Numbered from the stretch's first letter, positions 46,482-61,400 are shown. The stretch is 64,000 bases of DNA from Aldrovandia affinis (GCA_029706075.1 JAINUG010000139.1:2736111-2800110), one strand, 5' to 3'. Translations and numbers: made by a program. Notes: generated by a model not told the origin, from the sequence alone.

Positions 46482-49400
46482 ATGCACCAAGGTCGTTTGC
46501 GGATGAGACCCTGGCTGGAGGAGCAGATCCACTCTGGAAAGTACCCCGGAGTCACCTGGCTGGATGAGGTAATACTGTGTAGGCATAATAGTTAAGGAGC
46601 AAGGCTTGTAACCTATACATTGCAGGTTTGATTCCCAAGTGGGGCAAAGCATTTGTACCGTTGAGCACGGTACTCAATCTGAATTGCTTCAGTAAATATT
46701 CAGCTATATAAATGAGTTGTGAGTTACGAAAATGTTAAATAAATATAAACTATGTAAGTTGCTCTAGCACGTCTGCTTAACGGGTAAAATGTTAAAATGT
46801 ATGACAAGATTCTGAATTGAACACAAACACACTGTTCCTATAAACACTTGATGATATGGCTTCAATAGTGACTGAACATGGATTTTGTAATTAACACCAC
46901 GGTTAGACTTTTAACCTTACCACTCATGTTTTTTCTTAAATTAATTTTTCTAAATTTTTTTAGGAAAAGGTCAAAATGTAATTATTTCATTTCTTTGAAA
47001 GTAAATTTTCTTTGTGAATTTTTCAATATTTGGAGCTCTGTAGCGCCAAGTTTCTTCACTTTATGTCAAAGTGTTTGGGATTTATAAGCTTTTTGTGATA
47101 AGCCATACCCACTATCAACTTTATTGGCATACTGCAGCCATGTTTTTTTGTGTAGCAACTTCATTTATAATAACTGTTTAGAGAAGAGGGCAGTAAACAA
47201 ATTGGTTAATGCTGTATGTTGATACATCAAATGGTATATGAGGAATACAGAGAGGAGTCTTTTAAGCATTTTTGTTATAAAATTTAAAATGGCGGAAAAT
47301 CTAAATGCCAGAAGTAATGGAGTAATGGTTCCTTAGAGTAAATTTGTTCTGTGTAAGGAGAATAATCCAAGGTACCAAATTTAGAGACTGTAGGTCAAAC
47401 AGGTGCAAGTCAATGCTTTTCTGTATCGCCACTTAATGGCTGATCGGCACACTCCCATGGGCCTCTACAAGTCTACCAACTTTCGTGAGGTTTTGTTGAT
47501 CCATCTGAGATTAACATCTGCAAGACAAGGACATTTGACTGAGCACTTTTAACCATTCAGTATGGCAGGCAGTTCAAGATGGTTTGTTGACATAGTATTA
47601 GATAGACAGAGAGACAAACATACGTCATAATGTTTTGGACGGGAGAGTGCTAAACCCTGTGCTTGTTTCCTGAATGGCATTGTAAAGATTTGCTTTTCCT
47701 TACGGTTGAGGATTCTACTATACTTGATGCTTGCTTTTCTGAGAAATTCGAGAACATGAAATTGATTGTGGCCTTAGTCATTTTCCTAGTATTTCTGTAC
47801 AACATGCTTTTATGAAAGATTGTACAGTAATTATGATTTTAGATAACTCCACTGAGGCCTCGTTTTCCACTTTTCAGAGAACACTTAAGTTGAACTGTGT
47901 GTTTTGGGGTTACTTGAACGCAGGGTAGTGGGTGAATGCCCAGTTCATGGGGCAAGCAGCAGCTGAGATATCTAAATTGGGCCCATGCAACGAGGAACCA
48001 TATATGTGAATATTTTTTCAAATTCAGATAATCGATAATTTCTTCTTTTTAGAGTATACAAACCACTTCATGAGTTTTAATAATTGGAAAATAAATTGGA
48101 AAAATACCTGAATCACACTGATCTTTTACATAAACCATTGTTCTTTTTTTGTTTTAATTTCATGTCTTTATATGTTTATATATGTTTTTATATACTGAAT
48201 GTGGAAGAACCATATATCTCTGGTTACAGTTCAAATTTGTTGATAAACAGTATATGTCACATTATGTTTGGTGATATTAATGATTAGCAGATTTTCACTA
48301 TATGCCTATAATGTTGAGTTTTATTAAGCTTCCATAACACAAAGTATGTCCACCTTACATGAATGAGCTTACATGAAATGCATTTAAGATATATAAGTTG
48401 GAGCTGCTGCTTGGCTCTGTTATACTCCCAGTCTCAGGTACACGTATTGGCGCACACACTTTTCACTTTAAAATGCAGTAAGTAGTGAACTGTCAGTTGA
48501 ATATATAGACAAGAACTGACTGTTATCTGGTGTATATAGATACATTTCAATCCATGTTTCATGGTAACTTGCAACAGCTAAGTGAACAGCTGAGTTGAAA
48601 TATTCAACAGTGCAAAAGCTAGCTAACATTCGTAACAGGCCAGCCGCTAGCAACTGTTGTGTCAGTAGCTAGTCAATGAAGTTTAAAAGATTTAAAAAAC
48701 TTAAACCCTAACCCTATAGCTAGGTTGAGATTGTTTTTGTAGCTAACAGCAGCAGCATATCAGTTTGCAGGTCCTTGTACCCTTTGATGTCACAATATTG
48801 TTATGAGTTGATATTGGTATGAGAGGTTAAAACAGAAAAAATAAAGGTACATTTTCAACTATAAGTTTTAATGCTTGAATAAACGGTAAGGCATACAACT
48901 TTTATTGCGCGTTGACAGTTTCGTTTACTTTGTTGATGATTCATTCCCTTGAAGGTTTTGGAGTTGCACTGCACTTTGACATGCATCTGCAGCCAGTACT
49001 TACAAGCTAATGTTATTGGTAAACTAGAGATTAATCTAGCTAACATTAGTTAGCTTACTGCGCAAATCACCACAATTCATCAATGTAACATTAGCCAAGC
49101 TAGGTATTTGGGGTTTATTCTTATAGCTAGCTAGCTTTACTTCCTTTTCTCTTTAATTGTGTCTATTTAAGCCCAATCAATGTTATGGATTGTATCCAGA
49201 CTGGAAACAAGACACAGACAGTGTCTGCATTTCCACACTGTGGCATGTTCAGTATTGTGCACTGCCACTGACTGTGCTCAGCAAGAACCATGCTTTATGT
49301 GTTGTAGCAGGATCAGGGGTGTGGGGTTTCCACGTAACCAAGTTTAAATCCAAATCCAGGTTCTCATACAAAACATCGGTACACAAGTAGGTTAGTTAGG

Positions 49401-52400
49401 CAGTCCAGGTCACAACGGTAAATCAAAATATAATAGCGCTCTCTAAATACACTCTCACCACACACGTTTCCATCACGGTACTTTGCCAATTGGTTGAGTC
49501 CCCAATTCCTCTTTTAACCCCGAGCCCTCAGTGGCTAAGGACTCACAGGTATCTCCTGTTGCAGCAGGAATCCCATATAAGGCTTGGGGGTGGGGCCAGT
49601 GTGCTGTCAGGTATTTCCCTTCTATTACCATTCCCCGCACCTCTCCTGGGTGTCTGCCACAGTGTGTACCAGACGGCGTGTTTACACACACCAATAAACT
49701 ATTTGAACTACCATTAAATAGCCAAATAAATATATACCCTTTCCTTCATAAGGCATAATTTGTTAACAGTCTGGAAAAAATAGATTAAAACCACATCTTC
49801 CCGAAATAAACACATGCATTTTATTCTTCATTTGTAAACAATGGCAGCAAACATGAATGATTTGACGTGCATAAGAAGTTATTATTTTGATAGCTGGGTT
49901 GATTTAGAAAAACTGGAAATACCACTGAACGAAGAGCTAAACGAGAGCCAGATGAACCGGCTCTTTTTGGAGAATGGAGCCAAATGAACCGGCTCACCAA
50001 GACCTGGAATGCTCATCGCTACTAATTATAGTAAGCATACAGTAACTATGATTAAGGGCATGCGTTTTTCCAGTGGTGGGCCGTCAGGGCCTGCAAGGCC
50101 TTCTCTGCTGGCCTAAAAAACATCTGAATCACAGACTGATGTTAATTATATTTTGTCCATGAATACTTATTAAATAATTCCAAATGGTCTGTTCGCTTCC
50201 TTTCATAGCTGTTCCCCTGGTTGCGCTGCATCCAGACGTGTATTTTCATATTAAAGCATTTAACCAATCACATTTCAGCCATCATTTGTTGCCAGGGTCG
50301 AAGAAATCTGCCTGGAGGCCTTCACAATCAGTTCTGCAGGCCCTGTAGCATAAAATAAGTGTTGATCAAACTGTTCCTTCAACCAATCAGATTTTGAGTT
50401 GGGGACACGAAGGCCTTCTAGAAGGCCTAGGTAACGTCAGCGTATTCACACCCTTTGATTGGACAGTCAGAGAGTGTCTGACTATGATGTAATGTGATTG
50501 GTTAAATGCTTTAATATGAAAATACACGTCTGGATGCAGCGCAACCAGGGGAACAGCTATGAAAGGAAGCGAACAGACCATTTGGAATTATTTAATAAGT
50601 ATTCATGGACAAAATATAATTAACATCAGTCTGTGATTCAGACATTTGAGCAGACATTTTCAGCCCTAAAGCGAATTAAAACTTATGCCAGAAATACGAC
50701 AGGGCAGGCTCGACTTTCAGCATTAGCTTCGATGGCGATAGAAAAGGACTTCTTTATGGAACTGAAACACACGGATAATCTGTACGACAGAGTAATTGAA
50801 CTCTTTTTGAGGAAAGAAAGGAGGATGGATTTTGTGTACAAATAATAAGGATTTTTGGTGAGTAAAATGTTGCTATTTTCCTAAATAATATTGAAATTTT
50901 ATGAGGTTATTATTATTGATGCTTTTTTATGTGTGTCGCAGCTGTAGCACCCGGGTTTGTTTCTTCAGTAAAGGCATTTATTCTGGATACACGAGTTATC
51001 TATCTGCGATGCAACGGCAACGGGTGTCTGTTCGGTTTCTTTTTGCACTTTGTTTATTTATCTTTCTTCAGTCATGTTTCATGAGAGAGAATGACAGCGA
51101 TAGAGACGAGAGAGAATGACAGCGATAGTTAGAAGCGTGAGATAATTAGTGATTAGTAGTGTTAGTAACTTAATCTAAATCCCTAATGTTAGTAGATTAG
51201 TTGGTTAGTACTATATACATCTAACTAATATATACAAAGTGTAATTAGAAAGTAAGAAGGAAGTAAAACGAGATTAGAAACGAAGACGGAAAAACCGAAA
51301 CATAGAATACATTTACATTTACATTTTAAGCATTTAGCAGACGCTCTTATCCAGAGCGACTTACAAGATGTGCATTAATACAAGGTGAGAACAATCAAAG
51401 TTAGCGTACAAGATCAGTGCAGTAAAACGGCAAAATACATCATTGCAGGCGTCTGCGTATCATACCTGTAACATTGGGAAAGAAAAGGTTAGTGGGTTTT
51501 TTTTTTTTTTTTTTTTTTTGTAAACAGTGGTGATGACAGATGGACAGTGTTCAGTGGTAGTGGAGTCTGAAGAGGTGGGTTTTGAGTCTCTTGCGGAAGA
51601 TTGAAAGTGATTCCGCAGTCCTGACCGATTGCGGAGGTCGTTCCACCAACGAGGGACCAGGACAGAGAAGAGGCGAGACCGCGAGGAGTGGCTGCCAGGC
51701 GCCCGGAGGGATGGGGCAGTCAGTCTGCCAGCGGAGGCGGAGCGGAGGGGTCTGGGCGGGGTGTAGGGCGTGATGAGTGACTGGAGGTATGGGGAGCAGT
51801 ACCTCTGGCCGCTTGAAAAGCCAGCACCAGTGACTTGAATCTGATGCGTGCTGCGATGGGGAGCCAATGCAGAGAGGAGAGTAGAGGGGTTACGTGGGTG
51901 AACTTCGCTGGTTGAACACCAGGCGAGCAGCAGCGTTCTGGACTAGTTGCAGTGGCTTGATGGCACAGGCCGGAAGGCCTGCCAGCAAGGAATTGCAGTA
52001 GTCCAGACGTGAGATCACCAGGGCCTGGACCAGGAGTTGAGTGGCCTCTTGGGTGAGGAATGGTCTGATCCTCCGGATGTTGTGGAGGGAGAAACGGCAG
52101 GTCCGAGAGATCGCTGCAATGTGGCTCGAGAAGCACAGCTGGTTGTCCAGGGTTACCCCAAGACTCCTGGCAGACTGGGACGGAGACACTATGGAGCCTT
52201 CCACGGTAATTGACGCATCAATCATCGGGGAGCCCTTCGCTGGGAGGAAGAGCAGCTCTGTCTTCCCCAGGTTCAGCTTCAGGTGGTGGGTGGACATCCA
52301 TGCGGAGATGTCAGCCAGGCATGCAGAGATCCGTGCCGGGACCTGGGTATCAGATGGAGGAAAGGAGAGAAACAGTTGAGTGTCATCAGCATAACAGTGA

Positions 52401-55400
52401 TAGGAAAAACCATGAGCAGAAATAACAGAGCCAAGTGACTTGGTGTACAGAGAAAATAGGACAGGGCCTAGCACCGAGCCCTGCGGGGACACCGGTAGAG
52501 AGGGTGCGGGGAGAGGAGAGGGATCCTCTCCAGGCCACCTGGTAGGACCGGCCAGCCAGGTAGGACTCAAACCATGTCAGCACAGATCCAGAGATTCCCA
52601 TCTCGACGAGAGATGAGAGCAGGATCCGGTGGTCCACGGTGTCGAATGCCGCCGACAGGTCAAGGAGGAGGAGGACGGAGCTAAGGGATCGGGACTTAGC
52701 GACGTGAAGAGCCTCAGTGACCGCAAGGAGAGCAGTCTCTGTGGAGTGGCCGGCTCTGAACCCAGATTGGTTGGGATCAAGCAGGTCGTTCTGTAAGAGA
52801 TGAGCAGACAGTTGATTATAGACAGCCCGCTCTAACGTTTTGGAGAGGAAAGGGAGGAGAGAGACAGGTCGGTAGTTAGAGATGACAGCAGGATTCAGAG
52901 AGGGTTTTTTGAGGAGGGGGACAACCTGAGCGCATTTGAGGGAGGAGGGGACAGAGCCAGAGGAAAGAGAGGAGGTAATGACATTAGAGACAAAGGGGAG
53001 GATGTCCATAGCAATGGACTGGAAGAGGGGGGAAGGAATGGGATCAAGAGGGCAGGTGGTGGGACGGTGGGAGAGAACAAGAATTTCCCGAAGTGCATGA
53101 CAGAACGAGAATGAAACATGACTGAAGAAAGATAAATAAACAAAGTGCAAAAACAAACCGAACAGACACTCAAAACATAACAATAAGATGGCTTTTATAG
53201 CCATAAAATAGTTATTGAGGGGTGGATTGATTCAGACGGAGCACTACTGAAGGCCTAGGTGTGAAATGCACGGCCCGCCACTGCGTTTTTCACCACCTCT
53301 CTCAGAAAGCTGCAGTTCCATTCTGATCCTCTATTTTCAGTAATTAGTGGCAATTAGTCACATGAACATGACTAATTATACAATTACGTGCAAATCTGAG
53401 TGTTGGCACAAGGGCGCAAGTCTACAAATTGATGTTGTTTCAGAGAGGGGAGTTTCCTCTTATGTAAATGTTTTAATACCTCTATGACAAGTTATGAAAG
53501 AGGAAACAAGAAATTATCTGACCTTTAACTGAATTTGAAAGATAAAGGCATCCCATCAATAACAATTTTATTCTTTATATTTTTATTTTGCCTTTAGGCT
53601 GTCAAAAAAACAGTTTCCTTTTGCTTTCAATTGTTTTTATAAGTTTGTGTGGTTTAAAAATATCGGCCTACTCATTTCAGCATATCAGTTTCTTTGCTCC
53701 AGGACAGGCGTGTATGTCCTACAGAAGTGTCAACAGACATTTTTTGAAAGCAGTAGCCTACTTACAAATCAATCAGTATCAATTACGTGTGGGTGTGTGC
53801 AGTGCCAACTGTTGATTAGTCTACTACACTGCAATGCGTACCTCACTTGTGGTAATTGAATGATTACTTGAGATCGTAATGTGTTAATTGCTTAACAAGT
53901 AGCTTCAAAGAGTCCTCCATCGACCTCTTGGTGTTGGAGGATGGAACTCCAGGTTCCTGATAGAGGTGGTGAAAAACGCATGCCCTTTACTATGGTAGCC
54001 TATTATGACCAGCTGCAGAGCTGCAGGGTTTACAATTTTCACATTCTGTGCATTCTAACAATGCAAGTCAATGGTAACTGATATTAAATACATTTTTACC
54101 TAAAAAAAAACCTTGAATAGCAGTTCAATCCCCAACAAACGGGTCAAAAGTTCTGTGCTTTCAAAGTTTTCAAATTCAATGCTTTGCTGGGAGTGCTGTA
54201 CTGCCATGGGCCTCTGCAAGTCTAATAAGACATATCCCCCAGACATTTTGTTAGTTTTCATAGTTTTTTATGAACTATGCTATGATCAGTGGTGTTCCAA
54301 TATAACCAGATAATCATGTGTTAATGCTGTTTCAGAAAAATAATAATTTTGCATTATATGCTAACACATTTAAAGAACACATCTATAAAATAATGTTTAC
54401 TACACTTGTTAGCCCAAATAAAGGTAATCAAAAGAAACCCTTGTTAGTTTTCTAAAACTAAACTAAAAGTTGTTTTTGGCAAGGCTACAGTCCAAAGTTT
54501 GTTATTCCACAGGTATACCATCTCAGGTGATATCATAAACACAGATCTCTCTGGCAGATCACCTACTGGAGAAATTAATAACAATAATAAAGAAAAGGAC
54601 AGCACTACTGTTAAGACTTGTCATTTGTATTATTTTACTTGGTAACATGCATTGCATTAGATAACAGAAGGGTCACTCTTGTGTGTGCTTTTCCACGCTT
54701 TCAGAAAGCTGGGATATTTCAGATTCCATGGAAACATGCAGCTCGACACGGTTGGAATATAGACAAGGACGCCACTCTGTTCCGAAACTGGGCAATGCAC
54801 ACAGGTAAGGGAGCAAGTCTGGGCAGCCCTGGAAAGTGCACTCCTAGCACACTGTGAATCTCTCCTTAAAGACACAAGTACATTCCATACACGGTGTGGT
54901 GTCCCTTGGGGTTGGGTGACACTCACGGACCTTTGCAGAGGGCTTAGGCAGTTAAATAACCCAGAGGAGGGAGTAATACAAACGAAATAATAATTTAATA
55001 AACAAATCTTGACAAACACAAAACAAAGGGCAGGGTATTCGGGGGAATCCAAAAGACAAAGTCCACAATCCTTATTCGTCGTCATAATCCCTAATCCTAA
55101 TCCAAATCCAGTCCAGTTCCTCAATCCAGTCCAAAGGTCGATACACAGGCAGGGTCCTCAAACATTCCAATTCAAACACAAAAAGCAGTCCCAAAAACAC
55201 TCTCCCAAAAATATTCTCAAAAACCACCAATCTACTCTCCCCATGTGACATGAATCAGTCTTTTAAATAGGCCTCCAAATGGCCTTCAGCTGTCCGTAGT
55301 CCCAAACGCTTAACTTGGTTCAGGTGCGGGACTGCGGGCTTCTGGGAACCGTAGTTCTTCCGGCTCCAGTGGCTCCCAAGAATTAAAGAGGCAGGCCGCC

Positions 55401-58400
55401 ATTTCCTCGTCCTGCCCCTTGGGATGCCACAATGGGTATCACGTGCCACCAAAGATGATCAATCCCATTTCCAAGACTTGTTTGAAAAGTAAATGTAGAT
55501 CGAATATGTGTTACTGATACTAATTTATGTTTCTTTCAGGATATTAATATGAATGTTCTTAATTACATAGAATCCGTAATACTTAATAGTATCCGTAATA
55601 CTTAATATTGTCTCAGGGAAGAAAAGCACTCAATAAATTTAACACATACCACTCTTCCCTCACTGGAGTCAAAAGACGGAGTATGTCAATCTGAATGATG
55701 AAAAAAGGGATTCAATTTGGTTGAGGTCCTCCAAACCAGAGCTTTTTCAGCCCGTGTACAGGCTAATGAACTATCATTATTCACATAATGCAGGGGTGTC
55801 AAACTCATTCCATCGTGGGCCGAGTGTATGCAGGTTTTTGTTGCAACCAGTGCACAACACCAGGTGATTTCAATTAGTTCCCCTCCTTGGTTGAAGAAGG
55901 AAGCTAATTAGTGAAATCACCTGGTGTTGTGCACTGGTTGCAACAAAAACCTGCATACACTCGGCCCTCGATGGAATGAGTTTGACACCCCTGACATAAT
56001 GGATGGATAGTCAACACATGAAGTACAGGTGTGACTATTTATTTTCCTTATGGTAAGATCTTTAACTGTTCTCCTAGCTAGTTTTACCATCTGTTTTTTC
56101 AATCATTTTGCTGGGGATGGAATTTGACAAAAATATCAAGACAATAAAAAGGTATCTTAGAAAGGTAGACTACACAATTGGCAGGACTGTTGCCATGCTC
56201 GAATCTGCTTTAGGCTGTGCCTTCTGTAGAAAATGTGCAGTGTAATGTACAGTCTAATGCCAGTGTAATGTGTAATGCAGGTGTAAAGTGTAACAGAGAA
56301 CTGGGTGTTTTTACAACACCAAGATTCTCCACTGAGTAATAACTGTGCTTATTCTTTCCTGCAGCAATATGACGTATTAATAAGAGGTTTATATGTGGAT
56401 ATAAAGTGTGTCTTTGTAGTGTTGTATTAGTGTATGTGTGTGTGTGTGATTGTAGATGTGCATGCATATCTAATGTATTACTGTGTGTATGTATGTGTGT
56501 CTGGATGTGTATGTGTGTCTGTTTATGTTCATGCATTTGTAGTGTTGCGTATGCTGGTCATGGTGGTGGTGCTCTTGTGCTTTTAGTGTCTGTGTATCAT
56601 ACTATACTGTGTGTTTCTCTGTGGTGTTTTTCCTTATTGTATGGCTGCTGTTGGCTACTGAATTTATCTTTGGGAATTAATAACCGAGTGAATAACACCT
56701 AAAGTGAGTTGTGTGAATATATCAGAATTGCTCAAGAAAATGGCAAACAAGATTATTGTATAAAGATCTGTACATTCATCAGCTTACACGTACAAGGAGT
56801 GGTGCAGAGGATACAGCTTCAGAGAGTAGTCACATACCAATAGCATATATCCATCCATAACACTTTGTTAAGAGCTCCACAGAGTAGTATATTAGAATGT
56901 GAAAATGCAATCACAGAAATGCATCCAGATCTTTATAAAAATAAAAAACATAAACAGTTAAAAACAAGATTAGTCTATAAAACATGCTTAGTGTTATATA
57001 AAGAATAAGTATATATATGCTATAAAGAATAAAGAAAATAACTCTAGCACTCTCAGAAATAGCAGAGAATGCAAACAAAAACAAATTTCCCCTTTGAATC
57101 AAAGCACTGTTACAAAACATTCCTTTTACAGCTGGTTGGCTCTAGACTGCAAGCATATCCAATCCAAGTTTCTCAGAGATTTCAGATAAGGTACAGAAGT
57201 ATACCATGAAATGAATCGTGTTGATATCAATCCACCTCCAGTCTGCGTGGTAAAATTACAAAAAATGTAATTAGATTTACATTTACAGAGGAATGGGAAA
57301 TTATACAAAAATAGAAAATAACCCAAAATGTAATAGACTTATATAATGCTGTCTTTTTATAAAAATGCCATTCAATTTTTATCACTATCTGTTGCATCAC
57401 ACGGTTTAATGTTTCACTCAGATCCACGGTAAATCTAAAAAAGGTCCACAACATCACCAAACAAATGGAATGTGGAGGATCTCTGTCATTTAAGGAAATT
57501 TTTATAATAAATACATATATATACATCTCCTTTCAATGTATCAAGGCACCCAAAGAGTTTTTAAGAGTTTCTACGAATTTAATTCACTGACTACAGAAAC
57601 AGCGAATCCACAAACGGCTAGCAATGGGAGTCTACTCAGTCTACGTACCTGCAAGAAGCCGGAAGCTCCATGCCAAAATTATTAAATCGCTGCCACGTGG
57701 TTAATTTGGATGTTGAACACATAATATCGAAACTGAATATATCAATTTCAAATCCTCTCTTATCGTACGAAACCCCAAACCCCTCCCTGTGTCGACCCGG
57801 GCTTTTCTGCTCAGGTTTTGTTTGTCCGTCGATGTAATTTCAGCACCAGGCTGGCCGCTCTCTGTTTTCCGAAACACTGGAAACCTTTCTGACCCTGTGC
57901 TGGTCTCGGTTTTGACCCCACAGAGATGGAAGAAAATGAAGAGTCGCCAATTGAGCACAGAATACATTTAGTGAAATTTCACTGAACCAAAGTTAAAAAG
58001 GGTAAAAGAAGAGGAAGAAAAGAGGAAATCAAGAAAAGCATCCACATTGTAAAGCTCCACTGAATCTGGATCTACGTGGTTCTTAGATATGCCCCAAACA
58101 GAGGTTCCTGGTTATGCCTGTGTCCTGAAGACAACATGTTTACATATCGTGCAGGTCACCCTCTTCTCACTGCAGCTGACAAGACACAAAGAGCTATACA
58201 CGACACAGACAATTTATTTCTAAACACTAGATGTAAGAATCTCTCTCTCTCTCTCTCAATCTCTCTCTCTCTCGGGTCTCTTTCTCTCTCAGTCTGTCTC
58301 TCAATCTCTCTCTCTCTCTCAGGTCTCAGTTGTTACTAATTCTGCCTATGCTGATAGAGGTGTATCTTATGGGGAGATAGTTTTCACACATCATGAAATA

Positions 58401-61400
58401 AGATACAGTAAACCAAATGACAAGGATTACATTTAATTTACAATTTTAGAGCACTGGACATCCGCAGCTGCCCCTGTTTTTATTTACGTGCCTCTACTGT
58501 AAATCGCTTGTTTTATTTTTCCATCTTACAATATCTTTTAACACTGTAGGGCAGGTCGCTCATTTGATATCAACATTGCCCATGTCTTCAGAGAAAAACT
58601 ATTTAAAATGTTCTTGGTGCACTTTTTAATTTATTACAACATTGTCTCATGCCCTACACCTCTTACATGTGACAAGTGTCAACATACATGAACATTGCGC
58701 TGCCATTCTTCTCATGCCCCTGATAACTGAGATGATTGTCGCAATTCACTTCTGTAGTGTAGTACGAGGTTATGGAACTTCTTTGGGGGATCCTCAACCA
58801 TTCCTCCATGCAGAATTGTTCTAGTTCCTTCAGATTCTTGATTAAAAATATACCTCATTACTTATATAGTTTATTTTACATAATCTCTTTTATTCATCTT
58901 TATCGAGGGTGTGAATAAAAACAAAATCTACTGTAAATGCGAGATATTCTACCCAAGATTTTCTCTGGTCCCTAATTATATACAACAGGTTCTACAAATG
59001 CATATTAAAATGTGTTACAATATTATAACCATTGTTTGAATCTGCACCATTTATTCATGCGTAAAAGTTAATGGTTCCTAATATGACCGATGAACGTTAA
59101 TAAATCAATCAAATAATTTATCGATTGATGTTGCAATTTCTGATCCAAAATTTCATGGCAGGACTCAATCGTACCACAATAATTTTCCAGGTTCGTTGCT
59201 TGGAGTTGACGTGCTTGTAAATGTATGTTCCACAGGGAGATATAAACCGAGCACTGACAAGCCTGATCCCAAGACATGGAAAGCCAACTTCCGATGCGCC
59301 CTCAATTCCCTACCAGACGTGAAGGAGCTGCATGATAAGAGCATCAAGAAAGGCAATGACGCCTTCAGAGTCTACATGATCCTACCATCCATTAAAAAAT
59401 GCAGAAAAGGTAGGCTTCTGCACGTGTTGCTCAAACAGTGTGAATAGTGCACAGTCTCTGTGCTCCCCGTTTAAAAAAACATACTGTTAAGAACAAATTA
59501 ATAACAAATCAGTATTTTGGAACACTAATATAATGTGAGCTGCGGCAGATCTGTTTTTTTAACAGTGTTATTGTCAATATTATTTGAATTATGCAAAGCT
59601 AATTAGCTATAGCTAGAAAACCATGATTTTACAAAAAACACTCAAAAAACACTGTATACCAGATTTACTAAGATGGTCACAGTGCAAAGACGGTCGCTAC
59701 TTTGTTGCAGCTATTTTGCGGTGGCACCACTTCAATTTGCTAAGATTGGTTATAATTATTCAATCAAAGAAATTAATACACCCATGAAAAGGATCTGAAA
59801 CAACATGGCATGGTCATAAGGCCAGATCACACCAATAAATGAATACACAACAACCAGGCACAAGTAGCAAGGGAACAACGAGAAAAAGAAAACGTACATT
59901 TACAGATCAGGAAATAGAGGTATTGGTCAATGACGTACAATGTCACAAAGACATACAGCATAGGAAAACAAAACCAATGGAGAAAACTTGGAGTGACATC
60001 AATTAAATTAATGAATTAGCCATGATAAAACGAACAGTAAACGATGCAAAGAAAACAAACAACCAATGATACAAAGAAAATATGACATGACGTTAGGCGG
60101 TGTCCAAAATAAAAATTTTCCTACAACATAATGTGGGAAATAGACAAATGTGGTCCAAACGAGGAAATCATTTTAGAATAAGAATAAAGGATAGAAACGA
60201 CCAAACTTGTGATGGGAGTAGACCAGTGTCTGAAAGTAAAACTGTATTCACAATTCATTCTACATCCCCCTAACCGCATACGCACAATAAGATAATTGTT
60301 CAAATTCAGAACTGCGTTTTTATACTGACTACTAGCTGATTACAAATTGGTCAATAGAAATCCTGCGTCCTTTCATATAATTTTTATTTTGAGTTCTAGT
60401 AAATAATATGTATGCTACATAGAATATATATTTAAAATTCTGACTTAGCTTTCTGTAGATAAAGGTATTCATAAAGCTGTCCTGACATGTAGGCCAGCTA
60501 CTGTCACGGTTTTACCTTGTTCGGCCTCTGGAGGGCGCTTGATCATGTGATGGTCTGTTTTCTCTTGTTTTGCTTGAGGAATCATTGTCATTTCTGCTAT
60601 CCTTATATGGTCTTTTGTCTGTGAGTTTTCCGATCACTTTCAGCTGAGGGTTATCAGTGTTAATTCCGCCTCTTATTTAAGGTCACTGTTTCCCTCATAC
60701 AAACGCTTCTGTGTAAACCATTGTTACGCTCTAGCCGGTACTACGAACTAAGGTTTCGTTTTCCACCCTGTGGTCTCTCAGTTAAAGAGAGAAGGTACTT
60801 CTTATTATCTCGACTTAAAGGTTTAGCGTCACCACTCTGTGGTAAACTTTTAGGAAGAATTATCTTATCCTACCTAAAGGTTGTTAGCTAACCACTCTGG
60901 TGGTTTTTCCTTTCGAGATTATTCTTTGTTTATTGGGCTATTGTTCCCCAGAGCTAAAGTCTCGATAGCCAGCCATTTATTTTCCACGCACCTCGGTGAG
61001 GAGCGCTCACCCTTATAGGGTTGTTTCTGTTGGGTTTATTCCATCTGAGTTTTTGTCCCAGGGTTTTCTTTTGTTTCCCCGCTCCCTAGTCTGTTTTCAG
61101 ATTTAGTGGCTGGTCGCTTGCGTCCAGCTTTTAGATACCAGTGAGATCTGCGTGTGGCTCTTCCACCTTCGATCCACACTACAGCTACTTTGCAAAAATA
61201 TTTGTGATTATTTGTTTTGCATCGCTGGGACAGTGACTAGCACCTCGAAAAGCACAATGCAAAACAATAATTGTGAAATACCTAGGTGATATCAGCGCTC
61301 ATAAAATACTGCCTGGTGTCAAGGCTTCTTAAAATTCTCACGCAAAGAGGAGAGTCGCAATTAAGGCATGCTTTAGTAATCAAACTGAATACTTAATCAA

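Noticed and set aside
46600-46660. tRNA-like A and B boxes
   Set aside because: Followed by SINE body and tail; treated as a SINE head and not as a functional tRNA gene.
48704-48717. Telomere-like taaaccctaaccct
   Set aside because: Only about two units, expected by chance and common in AT-rich DNA; not an interstitial telomere.
56210-56702. His/Thr-rich and Cys/Val-rich frames on both strands
   Set aside because: They come from a TG-rich low-complexity stretch.
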